A DNA stretch of 64,000 nucleotides, taken from Serripes groenlandicus. Its lineage: Eukaryota > Mollusca > Bivalvia > Cardiida > Cardiidae. Below the pieces are notes generated by a model that saw only the letters and a program-made list of their open reading frames with translations, was not told where the DNA came from and made no database searches. This document shows, piece by piece, positions 53,554 through 63,173 of this stretch. A program made the position numbers and the translations under genes. Position 1 is the stretch's first letter; every line of letters begins with the position of its first letter. The stretch spans positions 13,888,996-13,952,995 of the forward strand of contig JASEVX010000011.1 of the NCBI GenBank assembly GCA_031761405.1, written 5' to 3'.

Positions 53554-53823
53554 TATGAGCCGTTCCACCAGAAAACCAGCATCATCGACTCTGCGTAATG
53601 TATGGATCCAGGTCAGCCTGCGCAGTCCAAGGCAGGATAATCCGGACCGACACATTTCGTCTTAGATTGATAGAGGTATATAGAGTAATGATTCATGAAA
53701 CATAAAATCCACAGGAGGTGGAAAGTGTCTGTCCAAGTTAGCCTGCGTGACATGCTAAGGATGATCCGGATCGTCACTTTACGCAGAGTCTACAATGTTG
53801 GTTTTCTCGCCGGACAGTTCATA
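53554..53823 (+). mobile_element. Inverted-repeat MITE family E, second copy
   Basis: ATGAGCCGTTCCACCAGAAA at the left, TTTCTCGCCGGACAGTTCAT at the right; ACCAGCATCATCGACTCTGC against GCAGAGTCTACAATGTTGGT. Length (270 bp) matches the copy at 4.17 kb (268 bp). Confidence 0.65.
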
Positions 53824-54430
53824 TGTGGAAAGGAACTGACAACTGTCAGAAGAAGTATAAAGCGATTGTTAGGATTTCTTTAACAAAACATTATTGAAAA
53901 GACTCAGGCCTCGAATTCAGCAACCATTTTTGAGAATATTCTAAAGACTCCAACAAAAAAACACTTAAAATTTCATAAACATTCATATTTATAAGGTAAA
54001 TATCTAAGTAATTATATAAAGTCAGTTTGCAAACTTATCTCTTAATACTTTTCTAAATATTCATGGTTGAATATTGCACTCTTTCAAATAATAGGTTTTA
54101 TTTTTCATTAATTTGACAGGGTCTGTATGAAAATTTACATTTGAGGACTTAATCCTCAAGTCAGGTTTATAAATATAAAATATTCACCTTTATTGTCAAT
54201 AGTTTATCTGGAACACCGGGAGCAGGTTACTATGGTAGTGTCCTTGAAACTTTCGTCAGTTTTCCCAAGCTAGAATGTTTTCCAAATTCTGCCCGCTTCC
54301 TCTGAAAAGTATGCATTCAAGTATTAATTCAAATTAATTTGAACAGCTGGTTTAGGCAAATATAATTTGTAAATGTGTCTTGAATTTGTGCATTCTGCTC
54401 CAGTAAAAATTTATGGTTCAGACAAATCAA
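53824..54430. other. Non-coding stretch with one weak exon-like segment
   Basis: On the minus strand, TACTTTTCAG (about 54300) opens a segment of about 110 bp closing at AAAG|GTGAAT (about 54190). All its frames meet a stop, so I do not call it coding. Confidence 0.35.
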
Positions 54431-54435
54431 ATCCA

Positions 54436-54640
54436 AGCCCCAGCGACGCGGGCTGTCAATCCAAGGGTTGTGAGTTTGAATCCAAGCTTGGCCAACATTC
54501 TTTCCGACGATTGACAAGTCATTGTGACCTGCATAATTCGTCTTTCACCAATGGGCTGTTTAACAATCTATGTGGAAAAGCAACCAGTTGCTTAGAAACT
54601 ATGTTGAAAACGGCGTTAAACCCCAATAAATCAAACAAAA
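54436..54640 (+). mobile_element. SINE copy, 5' truncated and internally deleted
   Basis: CCCAGCGACGCGGGCTGTCA, GGGTTGTGAGTTTGAATCC, TGTGGAAAAGCAACCAGTTG and AACGGCGTTAAACCCC in order; about 90 bp of body missing before the core. Confidence 0.75.
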
Positions 54641-54674
54641 GTTAATGTCATATTGCAATCAATACAAAAGTCCC

Positions 54675-54975
54675 CTACCTCTAAGTGTGACCTTGACCTT
54701 TGTGGTACAGGCCTGTGTCTTGGGTGCCACCTCATCATGGTGAACATGTGTGCCCAGTAACTTAGAAATCCTATGATGCATGGTTTAGATATGAGCCGAA
54801 CAAGGTAGTCCTATCGAACTGTACTCATTTTGACCTTTGACCTCTAAGTGTGACCTTCACATTTGAGGTACAGGCCTGGGTCTTGTGCACGCCAGACCAC
54901 CTCAGCATGGTTAACGGGTGTGCCAAGTTTCTTTGAAATCCTATGATGGATAGTTAAGATGCGGGCCGGACAAGG
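54675..54975 (+). repeat. Two-unit tandem repeat, about 150 bp
   Basis: CCTCTAAGTGTGACCTTGAC, GGTACAGGCCTG.GTCTTG and GAAATCCTATGATG occur twice about 155 bp apart. The style resembles the body of the Helitron2-like elements, without ends. Confidence 0.6.
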
Positions 54976-55477
54976 TTAGGTGGGACTGACGGACAGAATC
55001 GACCAAACCTATAGTCCTCAAACCGGTCACTGAACGGTAAGGGACTAATAAAAAAATAGTTTTCTCCTGCATCAAATCCCAGAATGGCTTATTAGAAGCC
55101 CAGCAACAATGTTTAGGTGGGTGCTGTACGCAGGTTAACATATTCCAATTATATGATCAGTGTTTTGTGGTTTATTTAACCCAAATTTGGGCCGACATTC
55201 ACAATAAAAAGACTTAATTCTCTTTATTTTCACAAAAGTAGGTCTAAATTTCACAAAATTTGCCTTTTATCACATTTAACATGTCACTATTTTCACAATG
55301 GAAAGGGCCCTGGTCACAAAACAGCGAGAAAAAACACTGATGATCAAATAAATGTTTTAAAATATTTCTGTAATATTAATCTTTTGGGACAGAGGGGGAA
55401 TTTTGAGATCTTCGTCACAGCTTTTTGATTGCAATAAAAATGAAATAATGCAAGATAAAGGTAAAGTATTTACTTAC

Positions 55478-55618
55478 GAACATTCTAGAACACTTTATCC
55501 CTCAACCAAACAAAAATAAATGCAAACATCGGCGATAAATTGCATATACAATCCGTGAATCAGCATCTTTGTTGAAAATGGCCGCAATCATGGTTTGAAC
55601 AGACGCTCGATCTTTTAT
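55478..55618 (-). other. Possible first exon of a minus-strand gene
   Basis: On the minus strand the sequence runs from just below a CRE-like site through an ATG (about 55592) with a short frame of about 30 codons, to a strong donor GTTC|GTAAGT (55478/55477). The short frame ends before the donor, so this would be mostly 5' untranslated. Inference only; it may belong with the terminal exon at 52.7 kb. Confidence 0.25.
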
Positions 55619-55621
55619 TTA

Positions 55622-55629
55622 TGACGTCA
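55622..55629. promoter_or_regulatory. CRE-like palindrome TGACGTCA
   Basis: A perfect TGACGTCA, with a second TGACGTAC half-like site about 20 bp away at 55642. CREB/ATF factors bind this motif in animals. It lies immediately upstream of the possible minus-strand first exon. Chance occurrence cannot be excluded. Confidence 0.3.
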
Positions 55630-55920
55630 TGCCACGCGCCAATGACGTACCATATTTTAAACATAAATAATTCATGTTAAAAAAATAAAGACGGTCGATG
55701 GGATGCAATAAATTGGTAGACGCATTTTTGATGTATCTAAAGCAGACAAAAACTTTAAAGTGTCTTCCTTTCTCACAATATTTTAAAATTAAAAGTTTGT
55801 TAGCTGAAAGTATCTCCTGCGTCAAATCCCAGAATGGCTTATTAGAAACCCAGCAACAATGTTTAATAGGTGGGTGCTGTTTTCCAATGATCAGTGTTTT
55901 GTGTTTTTTTCAACCCAAAG

Positions 55921-56442
55921 AATTTATAAACAAATCTGGACAAATGTGCGCAGAGGTGAAGATAAACATGTATTTAAGCAATTTGGAAATCCAGTTGATG
56001 ACATGTCATACATTAACTAATTTGAACTGACCCGAATATAAATGCTTTGAAAAATCCATTTTACTTTTGCAAGTGTGGCTGTCTAAATCACGTGACCTAA
56101 CATATTCACAGCCCTTTGTTTTAATTTCCCCGGATATTGAGCCACGTCATATGAAAACCCACATTATTTATCAATGAGCTACGATCACATTTCATACTTC
56201 TATGTCAGCTTTTCACTGAGTCATTGTTATTCCCTGTGGAGTTAAAGATGTTTTTTGTGACAATATGAATGGCGAAAACGAAAGATCCTGACCAGACTAT
56301 ATATATATATATGTATATGAATATCAACTGGTTGCAGAGACCCAAAATGTCATTTTTGTCATTTGTGTATGACGTGGCTCATTTGTGGAGGAAAGAAGTA
56401 GGTCAGAGCTGCAGAGTTTTTTCCTGGGTAAATAAGTTGACC
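55921..56442. other. Non-coding stretch
   Basis: No gene or repeat family recognised; contains an (AT)n run near 56298-56312. Confidence 0.4.
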
Positions 56443-56660
56443 CTTACCTATTTATAGACGCATTTCTATGCATCTGCAGCAAACACATTTCAATAACATT
56501 GTGACAAAAGGAGAAATTGCTACTTTAACTATGATTTTTTTCAACTCTATTATTCATTCCACCCAGGGACAATACATATACTGTTCAACTTATGTTTGAA
56601 GAGATAATCAACAATTTGCCTATAAGTTATAAAGATCGTCTGCTGAAGGTTTGTTTAAAA
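56443..56660 (+). mobile_element. Degenerate MITE family A copy
   Basis: ACCCTTACCTATTTATAGAC at the left, ATCTGCAGCAAACACATTTC and AAAAGGAGAAATTGCTACTT; the right end has decayed. Confidence 0.45.
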
Positions 56661-56977
56661 AAAGGATTGAGGCAAGCATTTTTTTTTAGTGTGATTTTTT
56701 TCTTCAAATTAAGTGCAGATTATGATTCCTGATTTCATGTGATCTAATTTGAATACCTAAATGTCCATATTAAAATTGCAGACAATTGAAACAATTTTTT
56801 TTTTTTTTTTTTTCTTTCAATATTTTTTTTTTTTTTTTTTTTTTTCTTTCAATAAATCAAAAACAACAAATAATTTAAGTTCATTAATTACTGTTTTATC
56901 AAAGTAGACAAAGTATAAGTCTTAGAAGTATAATTGAAGTCCCATGCATGCAATGTTAATTTTCTAGTGAAAATTTA
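56661..56977. other. AT-rich spacer with long T runs
   Basis: Two T runs of about 20 (56795-56813 and 56823-56844) separated by TCTTTCAATA, an apparent small duplication. No gene. Confidence 0.5.
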
Positions 56978-57172
56978 ATGGGATCCCACTGGGAAATCTA
57001 CTCAATCTCAGTGGGATTGATATGTCATTTTCACCGGGATCCCAGTCACTGGGATCCCGGTCACCAGTATCCCACTGGGATTAATTTCTATCCCACTGAA
57101 ATGATGACATCCCACTGGGATATGATCATCCCACTGGGATCCCACTGGGATCCCGGTGGGATCCCAGTTTGA
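56978..57172 (-). repeat. GGGATCCCA minisatellite, second array
   Basis: Irregular units of ATCCCACTGGGATCCC and CCAGTCACTGGGATCCCGGT. It closes with CCCAGTTTGATTTTCTGTAG, the reverse complement of the opening of the array at 51.84 kb, so the two arrays are in opposite orientation within similar flanks. Confidence 0.8.
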
Positions 57173-58154
57173 TTTTCTGTAGGGTAAGCTATCGTGATCA
57201 CTCACCGTGCCTTGTTTGTCACATTTTCCTACAAATTACTTCTCTTAAACCGATCAACCAAATTCAAAATTATTTCACAGGAATGTTCCTTTCAAGGAAT
57301 TTATTTTCATGAAGACCTTGGAAGTTGTAGCATCAGAAAGAGGGAAAAATGCCAAAAATTAGTAAATCTTCTTGTCTAAAAGTACAGGCTCAATTTCGAA
57401 ATTAATTCCTTTCATGATAAGGCGAAAGTTATCACTATGCTTTTTACCTCAAGGTGTCTGTTAACATTTTCCTACAAACATTACTTCTCCTCCTAAACCA
57501 ATGGACCAATTTCAAAATAATTTCACAGGAATGATCCATAGGTGGTCCTGTTTCAAAGTTGTTCAAAGAATTCAAACAATGCAGAAGCTAGGTTTCTGCA
57601 GGATCAGAAAATGGGAAAAATGCCAAAACTTTAAAAATCTTCTTGTCCAAAAGCACAGACCCTATTTGATTTTTTTTTGCACAAATGTTCCTTGGCTTAC
57701 CCTCTACCAAGATTGTTTAAATTATTCTGATCTGTTGATAAACATTGCCACCAGTGGGTAGAGCTGCTTTTCTCTAAATATATGTGTTTAATGAAAACTA
57801 AATTCTTTTCTAAAAGTACTGGCCCGATTTGAATATAATATGGCACAAATGTTCCTTGTGTTACCCTCTTTCAAGATTGTTCAAATTATTCCAATCTGTT
57901 GAAAAACATGGCTGCCAGGAGGGCAGAGCTTGTTTTTCTTATATGAACATATATAGTGAAATTTTAAAAAATATTGTTGTCCAAAAGTAATTAATGGCCT
58001 GATTTAAAAAAAAGAAATCACCACAAAAGTTCCTTGGGTGTCACCCTCTACCAAGAATGTTGAATTTTTTAGGATCCATTGATAAATGGCGTTGATTGTA
58101 TGTATATATATAGTGAAAAAGTCTTCTTGTAAGAAAAAGGTAGGCCTGATTTTT
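57173..58154 (+). mobile_element. Helitron2-like body (AGCTCACC family), worn, left end replaced by minisatellite
   Basis: GTAAGCTATCGTGATCACTC stands where the left stem would be. Body units carry TTTCACAGGAATG.TCC, CATCAGAAAGAGGGAAAA and AAAATCTTCTTGTC.AAAAG. No right end before the next element starts at 58155. Confidence 0.55.
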
Positions 58155-58368
58155 AGCTCACCTGAACACAAAGTGATCAAGGTGAGTATTTGTGTTCACT
58201 CACCGTCCGTCGTCCCTCGTCGTCGTCTATCTGTTCACATTTTCTTACAAACAACTTCTCCTCCTAATGCAATGGACCGATATCAAAATATTTTCACAGG
58301 AATGTTCCTTAGGTGGTCTTGTTTCAAAATTTCCAAAGATTTCAATTCCATGCAGAACTTTGGTTGCT

Positions 58369-58401
<33 letters not shown>

Positions 58402-59172
58402 GGTAAAGATTGTTTTCCTTATATGTATATTTAGTGAAAACTTAAAAATCTTCTTATCGTAAAGTACTGCCCTGATTTGAAAATAATTTGGCACAAACAT
58501 TTCTTTGGTGACCCTCTACAAAGATTAATCAAATTATTCCGATCCATTTAATAACATGGCTGCTAAGGGTTGGGCTTGTTTTCCTTATATGTATAAATAT
58601 TTTGAACACTTAACAAATCTTCTTGTACAAAAAAACTGGGCCAATTAGTTAATAATTGGGCACAAATATAAATATTCCTTGGGTGACCCTCTGGGTGCAT
58701 GGCCCTTGTTCAAATTATTCTGATTTATTGAAAAAACATGGTCATCAGGGGGAAGACTTGTTTTCCTTATGTGATATATATAGTGAAACTATAACAAATC
58801 TTCTTGTACAAAACATATAGGCCTGATTTTAAACAATTTTGCACAAATGTTCCTTGGGTGATCCTCTACCAAGACAGTTGAAAATCTTACAATCCATTGA
58901 TAAATATGACCACAAGGGGGTGTGGCTTGTCTTCCTTGTACGCATATTGTAAGAACATTGAAAACTGTGATATCTATTAAGTCAGGTGTGTTATTTAGGA
59001 CCATTATGGTCCTCTTGTAAAATAATATGGCAAAAATGTTCCTTTGATAGATATGACCAGGCTGAGAAGGGGGCATTGCTAGTTTTCCTTGTATGCATAT
59101 CATAAGAACATTGAAAACTGTGATTTTTATCAAGTCAGGTGAGCGATTAAGGAACATCATGGTCGACTTGTT
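58155..59172 (+). mobile_element. Helitron2-like element (AGCTCACC family) with two right ends
   Basis: Left end AGCTCACCTGAACACAAAGT and ATCAAGGTGAG after T5; CGTCCGTCGTCCCTCGTCG; worn ~165 bp units. A right end appears at about 58978-59019 (AAGTCAGGTG, GGACCATTATGGTCC, TCTTGT) and a second at 59131-59172 (AAGTCAGGTGAGCG, CATCATGGTCGACTTGTT). A run of 27 G spans 58374-58400. Confidence 0.65.
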
Positions 59173-59224
59173 TTTTTTTTGTTTTTTTGCGTATTATTTC
59201 ATGAAAATTATCTGTTTAGTGATT

Positions 59225-59337
59225 TCAGTTATATGCCTTCATAAAAAACATTTTTGGTAAAGGAGAAATTGCGCGTCATTATCAATTTCCTTTCCCAAAA
59301 TGCTTTCCAAAGTTGTCTGTATATGCAAAAGGGTTAA
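59225..59337 (-). mobile_element. MITE family A right-half remnant
   Basis: AAAGGAGAAATTGCGCGTCA, AAAGTTGTCTGTATATGC and AAAAGGGTTAA. The TTAA is shared with the next copy. Confidence 0.5.
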
Positions 59338-59563
59338 CCCTTTCCCACATACAACAATTATGCAGTAGACGACTTTGAAAACATCTACAAAAGATGAGGA
59401 AAATCTCTAGAAATGATGGTAGAATTACTGAAAAAAAGTTGGAAAACATTGTGGCCAAAGGAGAAATTACTTGTTTTGAGCAATTTCTTCTTTTGTCACA
59501 ATGTTTTCAAGCACCGTCTGCTGCAGATGCGTCAACATGCGTCTATAGGTGGGAAATGGTTAA
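59334..59563 (-). mobile_element. MITE family A copy, TTAA-flanked
   Basis: TTAA at 59334-59337 and 59560-59563; stem with apex ACTTGTTTTGAGC (one mismatch). Confidence 0.88.
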
Positions 59564-59719
59564 CGAGGTAATTCATGTGTATCTATAATAATTAAGTATT
59601 TTAATACATACCTTTAAAAGGCATTTAATATGACATTTAATACGATCCCGAGAGATAACACACTGATGATTAAATGATTAAAATCAAACACCTGATACAT
59701 TTATATATTGGCAGTTAAA

Positions 59720-59934
59720 TTAACCCTTTCCCACATACGTCAATTCTGCAGCAGACGACTTTGAAAACATACCCAAAGCAATTTTAGAAACTCTCTTTAA
59801 ATGAAAGTACAATAATTGAATAGAGTTGAAAACGTTGGTGACATTTTGAGCAGTTTCTTCTTTTGTATTCATGTTTTCAAAAAGCCGTCTGCTGCAGTGG
59901 AGTCAGAAAGCGTCTATATGAGGAAAAGAGTTAA
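59720..59934 (-). mobile_element. MITE family A copy, hairpin arm lost
   Basis: TTAA at 59720-59723 and 59931-59934. The left hairpin arm is deleted (GTTGGTGACATTTTGAGCAG); the right TTAA is shared with the next copy. Confidence 0.85.
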
Positions 59935-60160
59935 CCATTTCCAACACATAACAAATTTACAGCAGCTCTGTTTTTGAAAACGTCTTGTAAAAATATGGAA
60001 AATCTCTATAATTGAAAGAAAGATTATTGAATAAAGTTGAAAAACAATGGGGCAAAACGAGGTATTGCTAATCATGCAAAGTTCTCCGTTTGCCGCAATA
60101 TTTTTCGAAAGTTTTCCGCTGCAGAGGGGTCAGAAAGCATGTGTATGTGGGAAATGTTTG
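59931..60160 (-). mobile_element. Degenerate MITE family A copy
   Basis: TTAACCATTTCCAACACATA; GGGGCAAAACGAGGTATTGC; GTATGTGGGAAATG at the right. Confidence 0.6.
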
Positions 60161-60256
60161 AACAACACTATTTAATGAGATGGCTGCTGCAGATCTAGAG
60201 GAATAAAAAGGCCATAAAAAATATGTGCAGGCCATATGCATGCCATAATTCTGCTC

Positions 60257-60487
60257 ATAACCCTATCCAACATACAACAAATCGGTAGCAGACTTCTTTG
60301 AAAACATTTTGGCAAACATAATAGAAAAAACTCTATAAATGAATGTAAACCTATTGAATAGTGTTGAAAACATTTAAGCAAAAGGAGAAATTGGTCATTA
60401 TGAGCAATTTCTCCTTTTGCCACAATGTTTTAAAAGACTTGTCTGCTTCATATATGTCACAATGTGTCTGCAAATGGGAAGGTTTAA
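60257..60487 (-). mobile_element. MITE family A copy, diverged ends
   Basis: ATAACCCTATCCAACATACA at the left, AATGGGAAGGTTTAA at the right; hairpin GGTCATTATGAGC with GGAGAAATT/AATTTCTCC arms. Confidence 0.7.
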
Positions 60488-60516
60488 AAATCACTTGGTG
60501 AATATAGAAAGCTGCA

Positions 60517-60751
60517 TTATCCCTTCGCCTCATATAAACGGTTTCTGACGCCTCTGCAGCAGACGGCTTTTTGAAAACATAGTGACAAAAGAAGAAATTG
60601 CTCGAAACATGCATTTTCTCCTTTTGCCACAATGTTTTCCACTTTTAGTCATAGGTTATCCATTCAATTATAGAGATTTTCTATTTGTTGACAACATATG
60701 TTCAAAGTCGTCAGCTGATGCAGAATTGTCGTATGAGGGAAAGTGTTATGA
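60517..60751 (+). mobile_element. MITE family A copy
   Basis: ATTATCCCTTCGCCTCATAT at the left and GAGGGAAAGTGTTATG at the right; apex GCTCGAAACATGC is imperfect, and a GATG insertion splits the right CTGCAG arm. Confidence 0.8.
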
Positions 60752-61063
60752 TTATAATTTGATACCAGTCTTGTTCAGCATTCAGTCCATTGCAATTGAT
60801 ATGTAGACACAGTACTGTACAAACAATTGTGAATGTTTATGGGATGGTGAAAGTTGCGAGACAGGGTTAACCAAACATTCATGAAGGTTACTGAGTCTAC
60901 ATTTTTAGATCACCTGATCCAAAGGCTCTACGTGATCTATTCTGGTCACTCTCTGTCCGTCCGTCCGTCATCTGTCTTCCATTTTGAATTTTTAGCTTTA
61001 AACATCATCTCCTCCTTTACCACAGGACCAATTTCGACCAAACTCCACAGGAATGTTCCTTTT

Positions 61064-61342
61064 GTGGTGGCGCGGGCTGTCAATCCAGGGGTTGTGAGTT
61101 CGAATCCCGGCTTGGCCAACTTTCTTTCCAAGGATTGACAAAAGTCAATGCAACATGCGTCATTCGTCTTCCACCAATGGGCTAAGTCTATGTGGAAAAG
61201 CAGCCAGTTGCTTGGGAAGATTGTTGTGTGGAGTACTGGTGCGAGAAAACCAGGAAATGCATGATTAGGTGAACTGGCCGACATGATATAACTGAGAAAT
61301 TGTTAAAAACAGTGTTTAACCCCAATCATTCAATCAATCCTT
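61064..61342 (+). mobile_element. SINE copy, 5' truncated, in element 6
   Basis: It begins at GCGCGGGCTGTCAATCC (no A box) and runs to ACCCCAATCATTCAATCAAT. CCTTTTGTGG before and CCTTTGGTGG after look like an imperfect target duplication. About 90% alike by eye to the 10.4 kb copy. Confidence 0.8.
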
Positions 61343-61611
61343 TGGTGGCACTCTTTCAAAATTGTTTAAAGATTTAAATTCCATTGAGAACTTTAGTTTC
61401 TTCGGCATCAGAAAGGGGGCAAAATGTCCAAACTTTAAAAATCTTCTCCTCTGAATCTGTTTGTCAGATTCCAATAACTATTTGATAGAAATGTTCATTG
61501 AGTGACCCTCTACAAAAATTGTTCAATCCATACTAATTGGTTGAAAACAAGGCGTCTGGCGGCATCAGAAAATGGGCAAATTGACAACATTTTAAAATTC
61601 CATTTTTTTTT

Positions 61612-61843
61612 ACCGCTTTCCCTCATATAGACGCTTTCCGACGCCTCTGCAGCAGACGGCTTTTTGAAAACATAGTGACAAAAGAAGAAATTGCACAAAA
61701 CGTGCAATTTCTCCTTTTGCCACAATGTTTTCCACTTTTTGTCCTAGTAACATTATCCATTCAATTATGGAGAGTTTCTATGTTTTGACAAAATACGTTC
61801 AAAGTCGTCTGCAGCAGAATTGTCGTATGAGGGAAAGGGTTAA
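61612..61843 (+). mobile_element. MITE family A copy in element 6
   Basis: TTACCGCTTTCCCTCATATA at the left (TTAA mutated to TTAC), TTAA at 61840-61843; apex GCACAAAACGTGC. A small CTAGTAACAT insertion interrupts TCATAGGTTATCC. Confidence 0.88.
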
Positions 61844-62508
61844 AGTGCTTGTCTGATTTTAATCCACTTCATTACAAAAGGGGTAAATTGAACTTTTAGC
61901 TACAAATGACAACTACAAATTTCAACTTAACTTCACAGGAGTGTTCCTTTGTTGGTCCTCTTTCAAAATTGTTCAAAGACTTGCATTCTGTGTAGAACTT
62001 TGGTTGCTGCGGCATCAGAAAGTGAGAAAAATACCCAAACTTTAAAAACCTTTTTTATTCCATAATCTGCTTATCCGATTCCTAGATAATTTGGTAGAAA
62101 TGGTCTTCGAGTGACCCTTTACAAGAACTGTTGAAGCCATATTGATTTTGTTGAAAAAACAGTGCAGCAATTAAGGCTGCATCAGGAAATTTAGGGACAA
62201 AATGACAAAACTTATTAAAGTTGTTGTTAGATTTCAAGATAGAAGTGGGCTTTACTGATAAGCCATTTTACTATTTCTTCAACAGTGTCCACTCCTTGCA
62301 GTTTCATTTGCACTCCTGATCAAATTTCTCCAGATATTTGCATTTTAATATTTGTTACTAATTAACTATCATTCAGGTGATCGATTTAGTGCCATCTTGG
62401 CCCTCTTGTTTTGATTGCAGTTGATGGACTTGGATGCATTGACCTGTTAGATAATTCTAACAATACTAACTGTATTTGAACCAAATGACAGATGGGACAA
62501 CCCATAAT

Positions 62509-62741
62509 TTAACCCTTTCCGTCATATAGACGCTTTCTGACGCTTCTGTGGCAGACGGCTTTTTGAAAACAGTAACAAAAGAAGAAATTGCACAAAACGT
62601 GCAATTTCTCCTTTAGCCACAATGTTTTCCACTTTTAGTAATAGGTTATATCCACTCAAATATGGAGATTTTCTATTTCTTTACAAAATATCATGTTCAA
62701 AGTCGTCTGCTGCAGAATTGTCGTATGAGGGAATGAGTTAA
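62509..62741 (+). mobile_element. MITE family A copy, TTAA-flanked
   Basis: TTAA at 62509-62512 and 62738-62741; apex GCACAAAACGTGC; right end slightly mutated (GAGGGAATGAG). Confidence 0.9.
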
Positions 62742-62755
62742 AACCCATATTTCAA

Positions 62756-62924
62756 TCTTTCCTACATGCAGATACACTTGCAGCAGACAACTTTGAAAAC
62801 ATTGTGGTAAAAGCAGGAATAGGGCATGATGAGCAATATCTCCTTTTGCCCCATTGTTTTTCAACTTATTCAAAAATTATTCTTTCATTTATAGAGATTT
62901 TCCATGTTTTTGCAAGGATGTTTT
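62756..62924 (+). mobile_element. Degenerate MITE family A copy cut by a Helitron2-like end
   Basis: TTTCCTACATGCAGATACAC, a GGGCATGATGAGCAATATCT hairpin remnant and TTTATAGAGATTTTCC; then the next element starts in TTTT. Confidence 0.5.
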
Positions 62925-63060
62925 AGACCACCTGAGCTGACAGCTCAACTAGGTGATCCATTCTGATCACTGTCCCTCGAAGTTCATCCATGTTGTTAAC
63001 CTTTAGCTTTAAATGATATCTCCTCTTTAACTACTGGACCAATTTCAATATACAAGTTCC
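62925..63060 (+). mobile_element. Helitron2-like left end (AGACCACC variant), truncated
   Basis: AGACCACCTGAGCTGACAGC with AACTAGGTGATCC, then CTTTAGCTTTAAATGATATC and CTACTGGACCAATTTC. It stops about 110 bp before a host-like exon. Confidence 0.55.
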
Positions 63061-63173
63061 CAACAGGACATTTTCACATCCCCTGTTTAGGAGTGCGGCC
63101 ATTAATTTTCGTTCTCTTATACATTATGTAATCAAGTGGTTTTCTGTAACTATTTTGTTTCTATATTTTGTAG

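Larger units (their letters stand above)
55054..55918 (+). repeat. Dispersed direct repeat pair, about 120 bp, 750 bp apart
   Basis: 55061-55190 and 55812-55920 share CCCAGAATGGCTTATTAGAA, CCCAGCAACAATGTTTA, GGTGGGTGCTGT, TGATCAGTGTTTTGTG and CAACCCAA-like ends. The interval includes the putative promoter and first exon. It could be a local duplication or a pair of element ends. Confidence 0.6.
60907..62410 (+). mobile_element. Helitron2-like element 6 (AGATCACC family) with nested SINE and MITE
   Basis: Left end AGATCACCTGAT with TACGTGATCT as its stem partner, preceded by T5; CTGTCCGTCCGTCCG; worn body units (TTTCACAGGAATGTTCC-type, CATCAGAAAG.GGGCAAAA); subterminal CAGGTGATCGA; right end GTGCCATCTTGGCCCTCTTGT. 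A SINE and a family A MITE are inserted in the body, so the original element was about 1 kb. Confidence 0.72.

Noticed and set aside
54190..54300. Minus-strand exon-like segment with TTTTCAG and AAAG|GTGAAT borders
   Set aside because: Every reading frame contains a stop before the donor; left as non-coding.
58374..58400. 27 G run as a functional G-quadruplex
   Set aside because: A single homopolymer in a worn repeat body, likely a slippage product or collapsed length; no functional context.
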